Part shown: positions 49,069-58,232 of the stretch, piece after piece | Position numbering within the stretch: the stretch's first letter is position 1 | How the letters are laid out: the number at the start of each line of letters is the position of its first letter | Assembly: GCF_010183535.1 (NCBI RefSeq) | Contig: NC_071333.1 | Location: 11,158,587-11,222,586, forward strand | DNA length: 64,000 nucleotides | Reading direction: 5' to 3' | From: Caenorhabditis remanei | Taxonomy: Eukaryota > Nematoda > Chromadorea > Rhabditida > Rhabditidae | The notes under the pieces: generated by a model | Told to the model about the DNA's origin: nothing | The model's database searches: none | Seen by the model: only the letters and a program-made list of their open reading frames with translations | Program-made: the position numbers and the translations under genes

Positions 49069-52000
49069 ATACAATGAACACGGTTACAGTATCTGAAACG
49101 ATGATTGTAGTTGCGAAAAGTCAAAACTATTCTGATAGGTAGCACGTGTTTTCTGTAATGCGATGAAATTATGATTCTCCTATAATATGTTTCCAACAAC
49201 TTAAACTTAATATAATAATTTTCTCAAACAACAACTACCATTTGTTCTGTTTCAAAAATAAGAAAGGCTACTGCTACGACCTGTTGCAAAAATCTATTTT
49301 CTATTCCATTCATTATACGCTTTGTCTCATAAAGTGCATGTCAATGGGATATTAGAATGAATTGCCCCTGTAAATGAAATAAAAACTTTTTTTCTGATTG
49401 GAAAAATTATGAGAAACGTGCCGAGGAGCATTTGCATCCAACGTATATCTATTTTATCGACCAATAAAAAGATGAATAGGATCTTTTGGAAAAAATGGGA
49501 AGGTGTTTTCAAATCGGAAGGTGTTTTCCAACAATTTGGTTTATTTCAATGTTTTTTCTCTGACGTGTTCAACATTCCATCAGAATGTAGGAAAAATTGC
49601 AATTCTTGCATGATTGCAAAATTTTCGTTTTGTTTAGGGTAGAGTATAAAAAAGCAACACCTGAAGAAAATTTGAGAGGTTTATAATATAATAGTTTTCA
49701 AACAGCGCCGAAATCAAGTTATCTCAAATCTATAATGATGCACTTGCTTCTAATTAATCCAGGCTCAGTGTTGTTTGGGCCATAAAAGCTGAGAGCAGCT
49801 GATAAAACATTCAGTGAAAAAATGAAACTTTTTTGTATTTGTTCAGTGTTTTTTTCCATAGCTGGAATTGAAATAATGTCAAAACTTCTCTCAATGATTA
49901 ATTCGCTGAAGTTTCCATTTCGTTTTGTGTAACGTCACGCCGTCTAAGTGGAACAACATCTGCTCCTAGATTTTATTGAGAAACTGTTTGAAACAAGAAA
50001 ATGATGTTGCAACAAGCAAGAGTCATGAAAAAAGGTTATCTTTGACCCACGTTGCAAGGATATGGAATGTTTTTAATTCTGCATGAATGATGATTTAAGA
50101 AGGTTTTGGATACAATTTGTGAAGCTTTCTGTTGTGTTTCCAAAAGCGTAATACTCTGTTACAGCGAAGGGCCTCGCAGCAAGGTACCACCAGTTCAGAA
50201 GATGTTGACTGAACGTTTTCATGAGACTCATCAACAAAAATAATCGATATCAATCGACTCATCAGAAAATTTCAGTGATCAGAACCCAGACATTCATACA
50301 AACTCTAAGTCATCTTAATAGAGAAAATATTACATACATTTGGATTATTCAACAACTGCAATCTGAGAATCACAGTCATGTTAAATTTTCTAGAGAAGAA
50401 TACTTATTTCTACGCCATTGTGTATTTCAACCGTGTTTAGGGATTAGGAATTGGGCGCTATTAAACCTATTAGACCAGCCACAATACCAAGTAATGATCC
50501 AGAAACAGGCTGAATAACGGAGCATACTATAGAACCTAACTGTATAACCTTATAAGGTTTTTTTCAAGAAGTGGATAATGCGTTGACTTGCCTGAAATTT
50601 CTCGTGTTTTTAAACTCGTTTGAGAAGTTACACTTGTCAGAACTGATTTTTACTATGACTGCCCCCCCCCCTTTCCACTTTTCAACGCACTACCTGTATT
50701 GTCCAAAGAACAGCTCTAAAATCAGCGCAGACGTTGAGAAGACGCTAAACCTCGTTCTCCAGCTTCAACGAAGTGATTTTCTGATCATCAGCCATGTTTT
50801 TGAATTTTGAAAACGCGCACCTTCCGAACGCGAGTTTTGTGTTTTTTCAGAGATGTACCATCATATTCACTCATCAAGAAATTCGAAAGCTTCCGGAAAA
50901 TTGAAGTTGTTGACTTTAACCACCCGATCGTTTTATCGACGCTTAATTTATACGGCAGTTTTGTCACAATACGGTTACTGTAGTGGAAGTAATCGGTTTA
51001 AAGTTTAAAGAATAATTCCATCAAGTTGACATTTTTGTTTGTAAGTTTCATTATTGCCAAATTAGTATCAAAATGTTGTGTTGATGACTCAATTTTTGTA
51101 GGAGCCGGTGTGATTTAAGTGAATTTTTTAAACCCCTTTTAATTTTAGAGAGGATGTGAAAAAAAGTGAAGCGAGTACCTATCTATTAATACTCACACTG
51201 GCAATGATCTATTAGTGCAGTTCTCTGAACACCGAAAAATCAACTTTAAAAGTTGGAATTATCTGAAACATCAATTATTTCACCACATCCATTCGGTAAC
51301 CACAAGCATCGGTTAAGATTCTCACACTGAATAAAGAATGTTGAAACAGGAAAAATCTGTTTTTCTATTCTTATGAACAAGAAGTTCCGTCATCATTTAG
51401 AAAATGAATGATAGATGAAAAAAGCTAGCATTCAGTAAAATTTGAAGCAATGAAGTTTGTCGATTTTATGTTTTTTTCAAAATAAAACTGTTAGAAGAAA
51501 TCTCGACTTCGTGATAAAATGGAAAACAAGAATTCTATTTAAGTTTCAAATGAATTGTTACTTATTTTCTGTTCCGCGTCAGAAAATGATTAGGAGAACA
51601 AAAAGCAAAGCAATTGGACGTGGATGAGCAGGTCATCGAATTGATTTGATTGGGTTAAGTTAGGTAGCTAGGTTTTACGAAAATTTAAAAAAAGACGTTA
51701 AATTATTATTTTGCTTTCGATTTTACTTTCTATGCTTTTAGTAAACTTCAACAGTGCTTTAAAATTGATATTTCATAGAGGAGCATATGATTTAGATTCT
51801 CAGACTGCATATATTGTTGAATTTTGTGATTTGTGTCTTTCAAAACATACAAAGAACTAAAATAAGCTTTGTCTCAAATAATAGCTGTTCTGAAATTATT
51901 TTTCAACTTTTAAAAACTACTCTACCAAGTAGAGATGTATGGTTAGGCAACCATAATTGTAAATTCATCTCTTCATTTCGCATTCCTGTCGAGAAACGGA

Positions 52001-52813
52001 GGCAAATACTCGGTCCTGTCCATATGTCTTTCGCATACAGGGAAACGGACAAACATCAGGTTAGAGAGAGGAATGACCCTGCCGCAAATCTCTCTGCGTT
52101 AAGTGGTGGTTGGATCTCTCCGCGGCCTTCCTAATTGGGCAAGGTTGCGTGTTTCCCGTTTTATTGTGCAAAGAGAACCCCTCTCTAGCATCTCTAATGC
52201 CTCCTATTCTTTTGCATTTTTCAAACAGAAAATCTGTTTTCTCTCGTTCCTCTCCTCTATCACATTTGCGGCATGATGGAACTGTGGAAATCAGGGATAA
52301 GGCAAAAAAACACATAGCACGTCTCCTCTTTTGAAAGTGCAGATTTCTTCACATTAGAAGCATCCTTCATCTTACATTAGAATAAAATGTTGAACTCTGC
52401 TTGAAACACATCTTCAAAGTGAAGTAACAACTCAAAATCTGAAGAAGTTCTGCGACGCAATTCCTTTTCAAAGGAGAGTTTTCTTCATTTTATACCTGTT
52501 TGCCAGCTCCTTCGAGAAGATTTAGGTGAGTGCTCTCTCTTTTTCCTACAGTTCTTTCCTTTGGAGTGGCACCTTCATACTGTCGCTTTTTCTTTCCGTT
52601 TGTGTTCCCTTCTTTTCTCTTCCTTACTGTGACAGAGCACAAATACAAAATGGAACGGCCGCACGCAACACGATATGCAAACGCGTTGGACGATATTCCG
52701 AGGTGGACCTATGCAAATGCGCCCTTTCGATAAATATCGCATTTCTAAATTCTTCGTTCAAAAAAGAAAAATTTTGCAGAGCAATTGTTTTGAAGAGAAA
52801 TATTGTCAAGAAA
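49069..52813. other. Intergenic region, no supported gene
   Basis: Several open frames under 110 aa without a splice chain. Coding-like but orphan fragments occur at 50690-50808 (SSKISADVEKTLNLVLQLQR) and, after an acceptor at 50850, at 50851-51000, and could be remnants of one dead gene. A run of ten C occurs at 50662-50671. A GC-richer block at 51960-52300 and a compact CT-rich block at 52520-52625 could be promoter sequence. Confidence 0.3.
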
Positions 52814-53133
52814 CACAGGGTCTAGGTGTGAGTAGTGAAATCGTATGCGCTCCACTAGACATTGGCGGTAAATTCAAATTTTAATTTTTTCAATTCGCTG
52901 TTTCACTGTGGCACTTTGATACGCAGCTTAATCGTCCACTTTTTGAGCCGATTTATGTCTGTTTTTCCGCATTTTCGGTCAGTTTTTCGACCGTCGCGCG
53001 TCTTTTCGAGATCAATTCTATTGAAAAAATAGATAAAATGTTTAAATATAAAAATTATTTTGAATTTCGCGCTAAAATTTCAGCTGATTTCAGCGGAGCG
53101 CGTTTATTTTCACTACTCATCCTGAGACCCTGT
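52814..53133. repeat. 320-bp terminal-inverted-repeat element
   Basis: CACAGGGTCTAGGTGTGAGT and ACTCATCCTGAGACCCTGTG are inverted ends (about 27 bp pair: TGAGTAGTGAAAT with TTTCACTACTCA). AAGAAA lies directly outside both ends, consistent with a 6-bp target duplication. The centre is A/T-rich and shares a block with the BTB intron repeat. No transposase is encoded. Confidence 0.75.
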
Positions 53134-53284
53134 GAAGAAATGTCAATTTTCAAAATAAAGTTAGTTTACTAAAAACATGAAAATAGTGCTGATTAAACAG
53201 AAAGTTTGCATAGGTTCGCCTCAGAATATCGTGGTCCCATTCGTGATTATTATTGCTTATTACAAAAATTTTTTAGTTTCAGAC

Positions 53285-54845
53285 ATGACGGAGATCACAA
53301 TTCGTTTGGTTAGAGAAAAAGACGACCGTTTGTTCAAGGGTATCGAAGTGGATAGTGAGGTTTTACTTTGGTAATTCATTCTTATTGACAGATTTTATTT
53401 ATTTCAGATTATGTATTCTGACCTAAAAAAACGAATTGAGACTGAGACGAAAATGCCTGCCTGTTTTCAACAAGTAGAATTCCGAAGTAAAACACTACCC
53501 GTTGTTGAGCGACCTGTTCAAGATATTAACGTTGCCGAAGAAATTATTGTGGTAAGTTGAATTTTTTGATTTGATTGTCTTAAAATTTATCTAAGATCAT
53601 TTAATAGTTTTTGAGAATCTTACAAAAAACTTTAACACATTTGTTTTTAATATAAGAGCCTGGGTAGGTAGGGAATTTTGTAACATTGCTCTCGAGATAT
53701 TTTTCAGATATTAACAGATATTAATCGTTTTAGAGGCACTCTGATCTTTCATGGTGGGAGCAGTACAAGAAGTACACTGACATCGCTATGAAGTCTGGCC
53801 GGCATCATGGACTGACGAAGATATTCAACTGATGCGGGAAGCGACTAAAAACCATTTCCAACAACAACACTACAAACTCGGAGCCGAGGATGAGACGGAT
53901 TTTGGTTGCCGGTTTGAGGCTCGTCCGATACATCTCGGTGGATCCCGCAAAAACACGATTGCCTACGTTAAACTTCACGGACAGAATGAGGAAACCAAAT
54001 TTAACATCAAGTATGATTTTTATTTTCAATACCTCAACTATTAATGTTTTAGATGTCATCACTTTGGTCCGTCAAATAGCTCCGCTCATGGTCAATCTCC
54101 AGAAATCAACGAAATTTATTGCTACAAGTTGTTGGAGCTGATCCACGTAGGACCACAAGTTCAGTTCATCATCCCGAAAAGATTCACTGGCAGTAAACTG
54201 TCTTTGTAAGAATATCAATTCGTTCTCTGATTTAAAAGATGTATTAACTTCAGGTACATTGTCACCCGATGGGAAGACGACTTCATACCCCTATCTGGCA
54301 ACACAGAGGAAGCTGTTGGTGTCGATGTTCTCGTGCAGATTCTCCTACTGGGCACGTTTCTTTTCATTGACGATCTTCATTCTAAAAATTGTGGTTAGTG
54401 TTTTAATTATTTAAATGATTTCCTTTAGTTTACAAGACTTTATCTATTCAAAAAATGTATATTTTACTAATTTCGACTAACAAAAAATATTTCATTTAGG
54501 TTACTGGAAAGACACCAAAGAAGTGGCTATTGTTGACTTCATGCCTTTTTTACATTCACAAATGTAAAACGGGCATTCTTTTACAACGACTTGTCTGTCT
54601 ACAGGGAAATCAGTCACAGTGATACAGAATGTGATGAAGCAGCTCGTATGGAAGTGGCTAGGAAATGCCTGAAGAAGTGGGATTTACTGTCCCAAATTGA
54701 TCTCGCTATTGAACAAATAACGCCAGAGATGGATCAAATGAAACAACAGGAAATAGGCTTCAAAGGCTTTAACAGTTCATCAGAAAAACTTGATCAATAC
54801 ATTAGCACCATCAAGCAGAACATAATCAAACTCATTGGGACCTAG
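53285..54845 (+). pseudogene. Ubiquitin-like plus kinase-fold-like gene with a 1-base frameshift
   Basis: Exons: 53285-53359, 53408-53551, 53734-54010, 54053-54205, 54254-54393, 54500-54563, 54605-54845. All junction phases agree except inside exon 3, which is one base short (277 nt): the frame changes near 53790, between IAMK and VWPASWTDED. The N terminus (about residues 1-72, MTEITIRLVREKDDRLFKGI, SDLKKRIETETKMP) resembles a ubiquitin-like fold. The middle (YKLLELIHVGPQVQFIIPKR) and the motif IDDLHSKNCGYW followed by VAIVDFMP resemble the HxxN...DF catalytic core of PI4K/aminoglycoside-kinase-type folds. The C terminus is helical and charged. The ATG follows an AG acceptor by two bases. 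Either a recent pseudogene, a strain-specific null or a sequence error. The last intron (54564-54604) is only 41 bp. Confidence 0.6.
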
Positions 54846-55263
54846 CGAGTAGTGTTTTTCTTCTATTATATCATTGTTATTTCATTATATTTTTGTTTTC
54901 AAGTCGTTGGGCATCTCAGTTTTGCTTGAAACGGGTCTCTGTAATGCTCTTTATCACACACCATGTCTTTGTTTTCGATCTTGATTCTCATTGAAACATG
55001 TGGCCACCCCTTCTGTCTCCAGAAGGCCGCCGGTAATGTGCCGAGTAGGGTGGGAACATGCGCCCAATTTATACTTCCAATAGGTGGTTCAGTGGATTTA
55101 AAGGAAGTGCCCGATGTGCTGACAACTCAAGTATTTACAAGAACCATTTATTATAGGGAAAAAGCATGTCCCGCGAGGAACTGCATTAAAAACCTATTCG
55201 GTTCTGCCTTTTACAAAACAATAGAATTTAAGGGGAAAAGGGTTATCGAGGGAATATAGTAGC
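54846..55263. other. Junction between host genes and retroelement block
   Basis: An open frame of 98 aa (54963-55259, plus) has no recognised domain. GC content rises here. Part may belong to the retroelement 3' end, but no LTR border could be assigned. Confidence 0.3.
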
Positions 55264-55276
55264 GACTCTGCAAGCG

Positions 55277-55294
55277 CCCGATACACGTATCGGG
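55277..55294. repeat. Perfect inverted repeat near the element 3' end
   Basis: CCCGATAC and GTATCGGG are separated by AC. It lies next to a CGAGGGG heptamer, at the left limit of the GC-rich block. Could be an element-border or termination structure. Confidence 0.5.
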
Positions 55295-55299
55295 GGCTC

Positions 55300-55676
55300 T
55301 CGAGGGGCTACAAGACGCTCTCTAACAACTTCTCTTACAAAACACAATAATAACTCTCTTAGAGAGAGAAGAAAAACAACACTTAGGAACAACTAAATTA
55401 TAAAAGGCTTTAGGCCAGTCGAGGGGTGTCGGTCGAGTACGGTCACAGTCGTTTAGCAGGTGTGCGCGCGGCGAGACCAGCGGACGTCGGAAACAGCGTG
55501 CGCCTTTGACTGGAGAGACGCAGACACGACTAAATGGCGGCAACTTGAATTGTGGAATATTACTTCCGCCTGAAATGGGGTTAAAGGGACAGGGAAGAAG
55601 GGAGTTAATTAACAGAAAGTAAAATACGTAATAAGTATAAACTAAATTAGAATAATTTAGTGATACAAATTACATT
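55300..55676. other. Retroelement 3' region downstream of pol
   Basis: About 380 bp between the pol stop and the block border. It contains AGAGAGAG tracts, a GC-rich centre (55450-55530) and two CGAGGGG copies at the left. This is where the 3' untranslated region and LTR would be expected. Confidence 0.35.
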
Positions 55677-58232
55677 TTAGTTTGGAGTGGGACAGGAACC
55701 TGATTCGGGGACCAGGAGACTGTCAACACTCCGGGGGGTCTGAGGCCCGGCTGCTTGAGTTATGTGAACATAACGTGCAAGCTTAGCTTTCGCTTTGCGA
55801 GGTTGGTAAGGTCGGACACGGTGGATTGGTAAGCGAATTTTCGCATGATCAACGCTGTCAGGGCGAGAAGACATCATTGGATAACTGACCCCTGGACTGT
55901 GATTAGCAGTGTCTTGGGGTACCATATCACCATGAGAGGTCGCGGAACCTGATGGCTTCGTCAAGTCATCCCTTATCTCGGTATTACGCTGTCGAGGGGC
56001 ATTAGAATCAGAATCCAACTTTGCAGAATCGTTAACAGATGCGTGGCGATTAGCATCCAAGTTAGGGACTACCCGCATGAATCCATTTCCAGATGTGCCT
56101 GAACGACTAGCATCTGAATCCGGAGTACGAGGAGATTTCCCAGCTTTGGATGCGCCTGAACGACTAGCTTCCAAATTCGGTACTTTCCGTTGAGCGCCAT
56201 CTCCAGATGTGCCTGAACGACAAGCATCTGAATCCGGGGCGGACGGTAGTATCCTTCTAATGGATGTGCCAGATCGACCAACATCCATGATTGATCCTGA
56301 GTCCGGAGACTGCAGTCTTCTCCTTTTTCTGGGTGCGCCTGAGCGACAAGCAACCAAGTCGGTGGCTGGCCGAGGGGTATCCGGTCGAGGTGTACCATCG
56401 AAGGCTAAAGAATTAGCTGTTCGAGGGGAACCCCTAACGAATATTTTCCCGGGACCAGATGACTTTAGTCCATTCCTTGTATTGGATGCGCCTGATCGAC
56501 CAGCTTCCAATTTCGGAACTGATTCTACTGACCGAGGGGTATCCGGTCGAGGTGTACCATCGAAGGCTAAAGAATTAGCTGTTCGAGGGGAACCACTATC
56601 GAATAATTTCCCGGGACCAGATGACTTCAGTCCATTCCTTGTGTTGGATGCGCCTGATCGACTAGCTTCCAAATTCGGGACTTCCCGTTTAGCGCCATCT
56701 CCAGATGTGCCTGAACGACAAGCATCTGAATCCGGGGCGAACGGAATCTTCATCCCTCCGATGGATGTGCCAGAACGACCAACATCCAAGTCCGGAACTT
56801 TCGAATCTGTTCTAACCAAACTTTCGCTGAAGCTTTGTACTTTGACTTTCGCTAATCTCTTTCCTTCAACGCTGGTCTTCAACGTATTAGGTTTTGTCGA
56901 TTTCTCGACAGTGTCTACCGATTTCGCAGTAGACACGACTGATTTCTCAGCAGGGTTTCTGTGATCTACAGAATTCCAGTGATACCCGAGTAAATTGACC
57001 GTCGTATCAGCTGTGATCTCCTCCCGAGGGAATTTTGACATCTCTTCCGCACAGTTTGTGATATATTCTCGAGGACGCATATTCAACGAGGTGAACGCGT
57101 TTCTCGAGTCAATCCGAATATTCTGTATTTGAGCCCTATCATTTGAGGTAATCATTACATTGTCGACGTAGATGTTTTTCCGGATTCGCTCGGCGATCGG
57201 ATCGGTCATCCCATTTGGGAAATGATCAATCGTGGCGGCGAGGAGGAACGGAGAACAGGTCATTCCGAAAGGAATCCGAGTAAATCGGTACTCAATAAGA
57301 TTATCTCGAACTGGGGGCTTCGCGTTATCTTTCAAGATAACACGAGTACAGTTACGCTCTTCGGGGTCCAGACGTACCTGGTGGAAGGCTTTTTCTATGT
57401 CAGCCTTCACCAGGGAATCCGGTAGCCGAGGGCGAATGAGAGTGTCATAAAGATCAACCAGCCTCGAGGGTCCAGGTTCGAGGCAGTCATTAAGACTGAG
57501 CTCTCCCCCTTTTTTACTACTAGCATCTAACACGATCCGCAACTTCGTCGTGAGCGAAGATTCCTTCACTACGACTCGATGGGGGATGTAATAGACTGGA
57601 TCTGTAGTATTGTCCATCTCCGGGGTTACCATCTCAATAATACCGCTAACTAGCTTCACAAATATTTCATAAGGAAGCAACAGTCTCCGGGACGTTCCTA
57701 ATAAACGAGGCAACAAATCGATGCCCAAGATCATACCGATGACTTGTCCGTTGAACGAACTATCCGTCAGTAATCTTCGAGGGGCAATTTGATTGTCACG
57801 AGAATAGCGAATATCTGCAGCGCTCAAACGAGGGCATACAAACTTCGTTTTCGGAAGTCGAGGGGAACTAGCGATTGACATTGAGAATGGCGTACCATCC
57901 GTGTGAAAAGACATTTGATAAAGAATTGGGAACGTAGCGATGCGAGGGGGATCCGAAGGGTCTTGAGAATCATGAGTACCCTGAACCAGCTCAAGAGCGG
58001 GGTCGTCATCCGAGGATGACAATTCGAGGGGGGTCAGTTGATTCTCGGAACGCTCATAGATCTTGCCCGTGCATCTGATAGTCGCTGAGCGTATTTCTCC
58101 GGTGCTACTGCGTTTAAACGTTCCAATTAGTACTAGAGGCACTGTTGCTGGCGAGGCAACAGTCGGTACGCTAACCGAGGAAGGCCCAAGGTCTACCCCT
58201 GGAAATTTACTGCGAGCCCCCGAGGGGGCCAC
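55677..58232 (-). CDS. BEL/Pao pol: protease remnant and reverse transcriptase, integrase missing
   Basis: An open frame of about 851 codons in the +1 frame relative to gag. The leading part has a retropepsin-like (DUF1758) segment, QVIGMILGIDLLP, but I see no DSG/DTG catalytic motif. The reverse transcriptase follows: YYIPHRVVVKESS, KLRIVLDASSKKGG, SLNDCLEPGPSRL, VKADIEKAFHQVRL, YRFTRIPFGMTCSPFLL and the catalytic box YVDNVM, where the final D of YxDD is N, as in some BEL/Pao elements. After LLGYHWNSVDH the frame enters a Ser/Arg/Gly/Thr-rich repetitive region (DACRSGTSGDG-type units, about residues 450-760) that includes a direct repeat of about 165 bp, and ends in a basic tail (RVRPYQPRKAKAKLARYV). 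RNase H and integrase are not recognisable. The copy is probably non-autonomous. Confidence 0.8.
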   Translation of the reverse strand: MAPSGARSKFPGVDLGPSSVSVPTVASPATVPLVLIGTFKRSSTGEIRSATIRCTGKIYERSENQLTPLELSSSDDDPALELVQGTHDSQDPSDPPRIATFPILYQMSFHTDGTPFSMSIASSPRLPKTKFVCPRLSAADIRYSRDNQIAPRRLLTDSSFNGQVIGMILGIDLLPRLLGTSRRLLLPYEIFVKLVSGIIEMVTPEMDNTTDPVYYIPHRVVVKESSLTTKLRIVLDASSKKGGELSLNDCLEPGPSRLVDLYDTLIRPRLPDSLVKADIEKAFHQVRLDPEERNCTRVILKDNAKPPVRDNLIEYRFTRIPFGMTCSPFLLAATIDHFPNGMTDPIAERIRKNIYVDNVMITSNDRAQIQNIRIDSRNAFTSLNMRPREYITNCAEEMSKFPREEITADTTVNLLGYHWNSVDHRNPAEKSVVSTAKSVDTVEKSTKPNTLKTSVEGKRLAKVKVQSFSESLVRTDSKVPDLDVGRSGTSIGGMKIPFAPDSDACRSGTSGDGAKREVPNLEASRSGASNTRNGLKSSGPGKLFDSGSPRTANSLAFDGTPRPDTPRSVESVPKLEAGRSGASNTRNGLKSSGPGKIFVRGSPRTANSLAFDGTPRPDTPRPATDLVACRSGAPRKRRRLQSPDSGSIMDVGRSGTSIRRILPSAPDSDACRSGTSGDGAQRKVPNLEASRSGASKAGKSPRTPDSDASRSGTSGNGFMRVVPNLDANRHASVNDSAKLDSDSNAPRQRNTEIRDDLTKPSGSATSHGDMVPQDTANHSPGVSYPMMSSRPDSVDHAKIRLPIHRVRPYQPRKAKAKLARYVHITQAAGPQTPRSVDSLLVPESGSCPTPN
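56373..56690 (-). repeat. Two tandem copies of a ~165-bp unit in pol
   Basis: Copies at about 56373-56527 and 56541-56690 are nearly identical, with matching GGTATCCGGTCGAGGTGTAC and ATTAGCTGTTCGAGGGGAAC blocks, separated by a few bases. Shorter related units (GATGTGCCTGAACGA) recur from 56090 to 56780. All remain in frame. Confidence 0.8.

Noticed and set aside
55300..55680. Possible 3' LTR
   Set aside because: I compared it by eye with 60800-62900 and found no matching direct repeat, so no LTR pair is claimed.
56209..56964. 251-codon plus-strand open frame in pol
   Set aside because: It is the antisense shadow of the repeat-rich pol segment.
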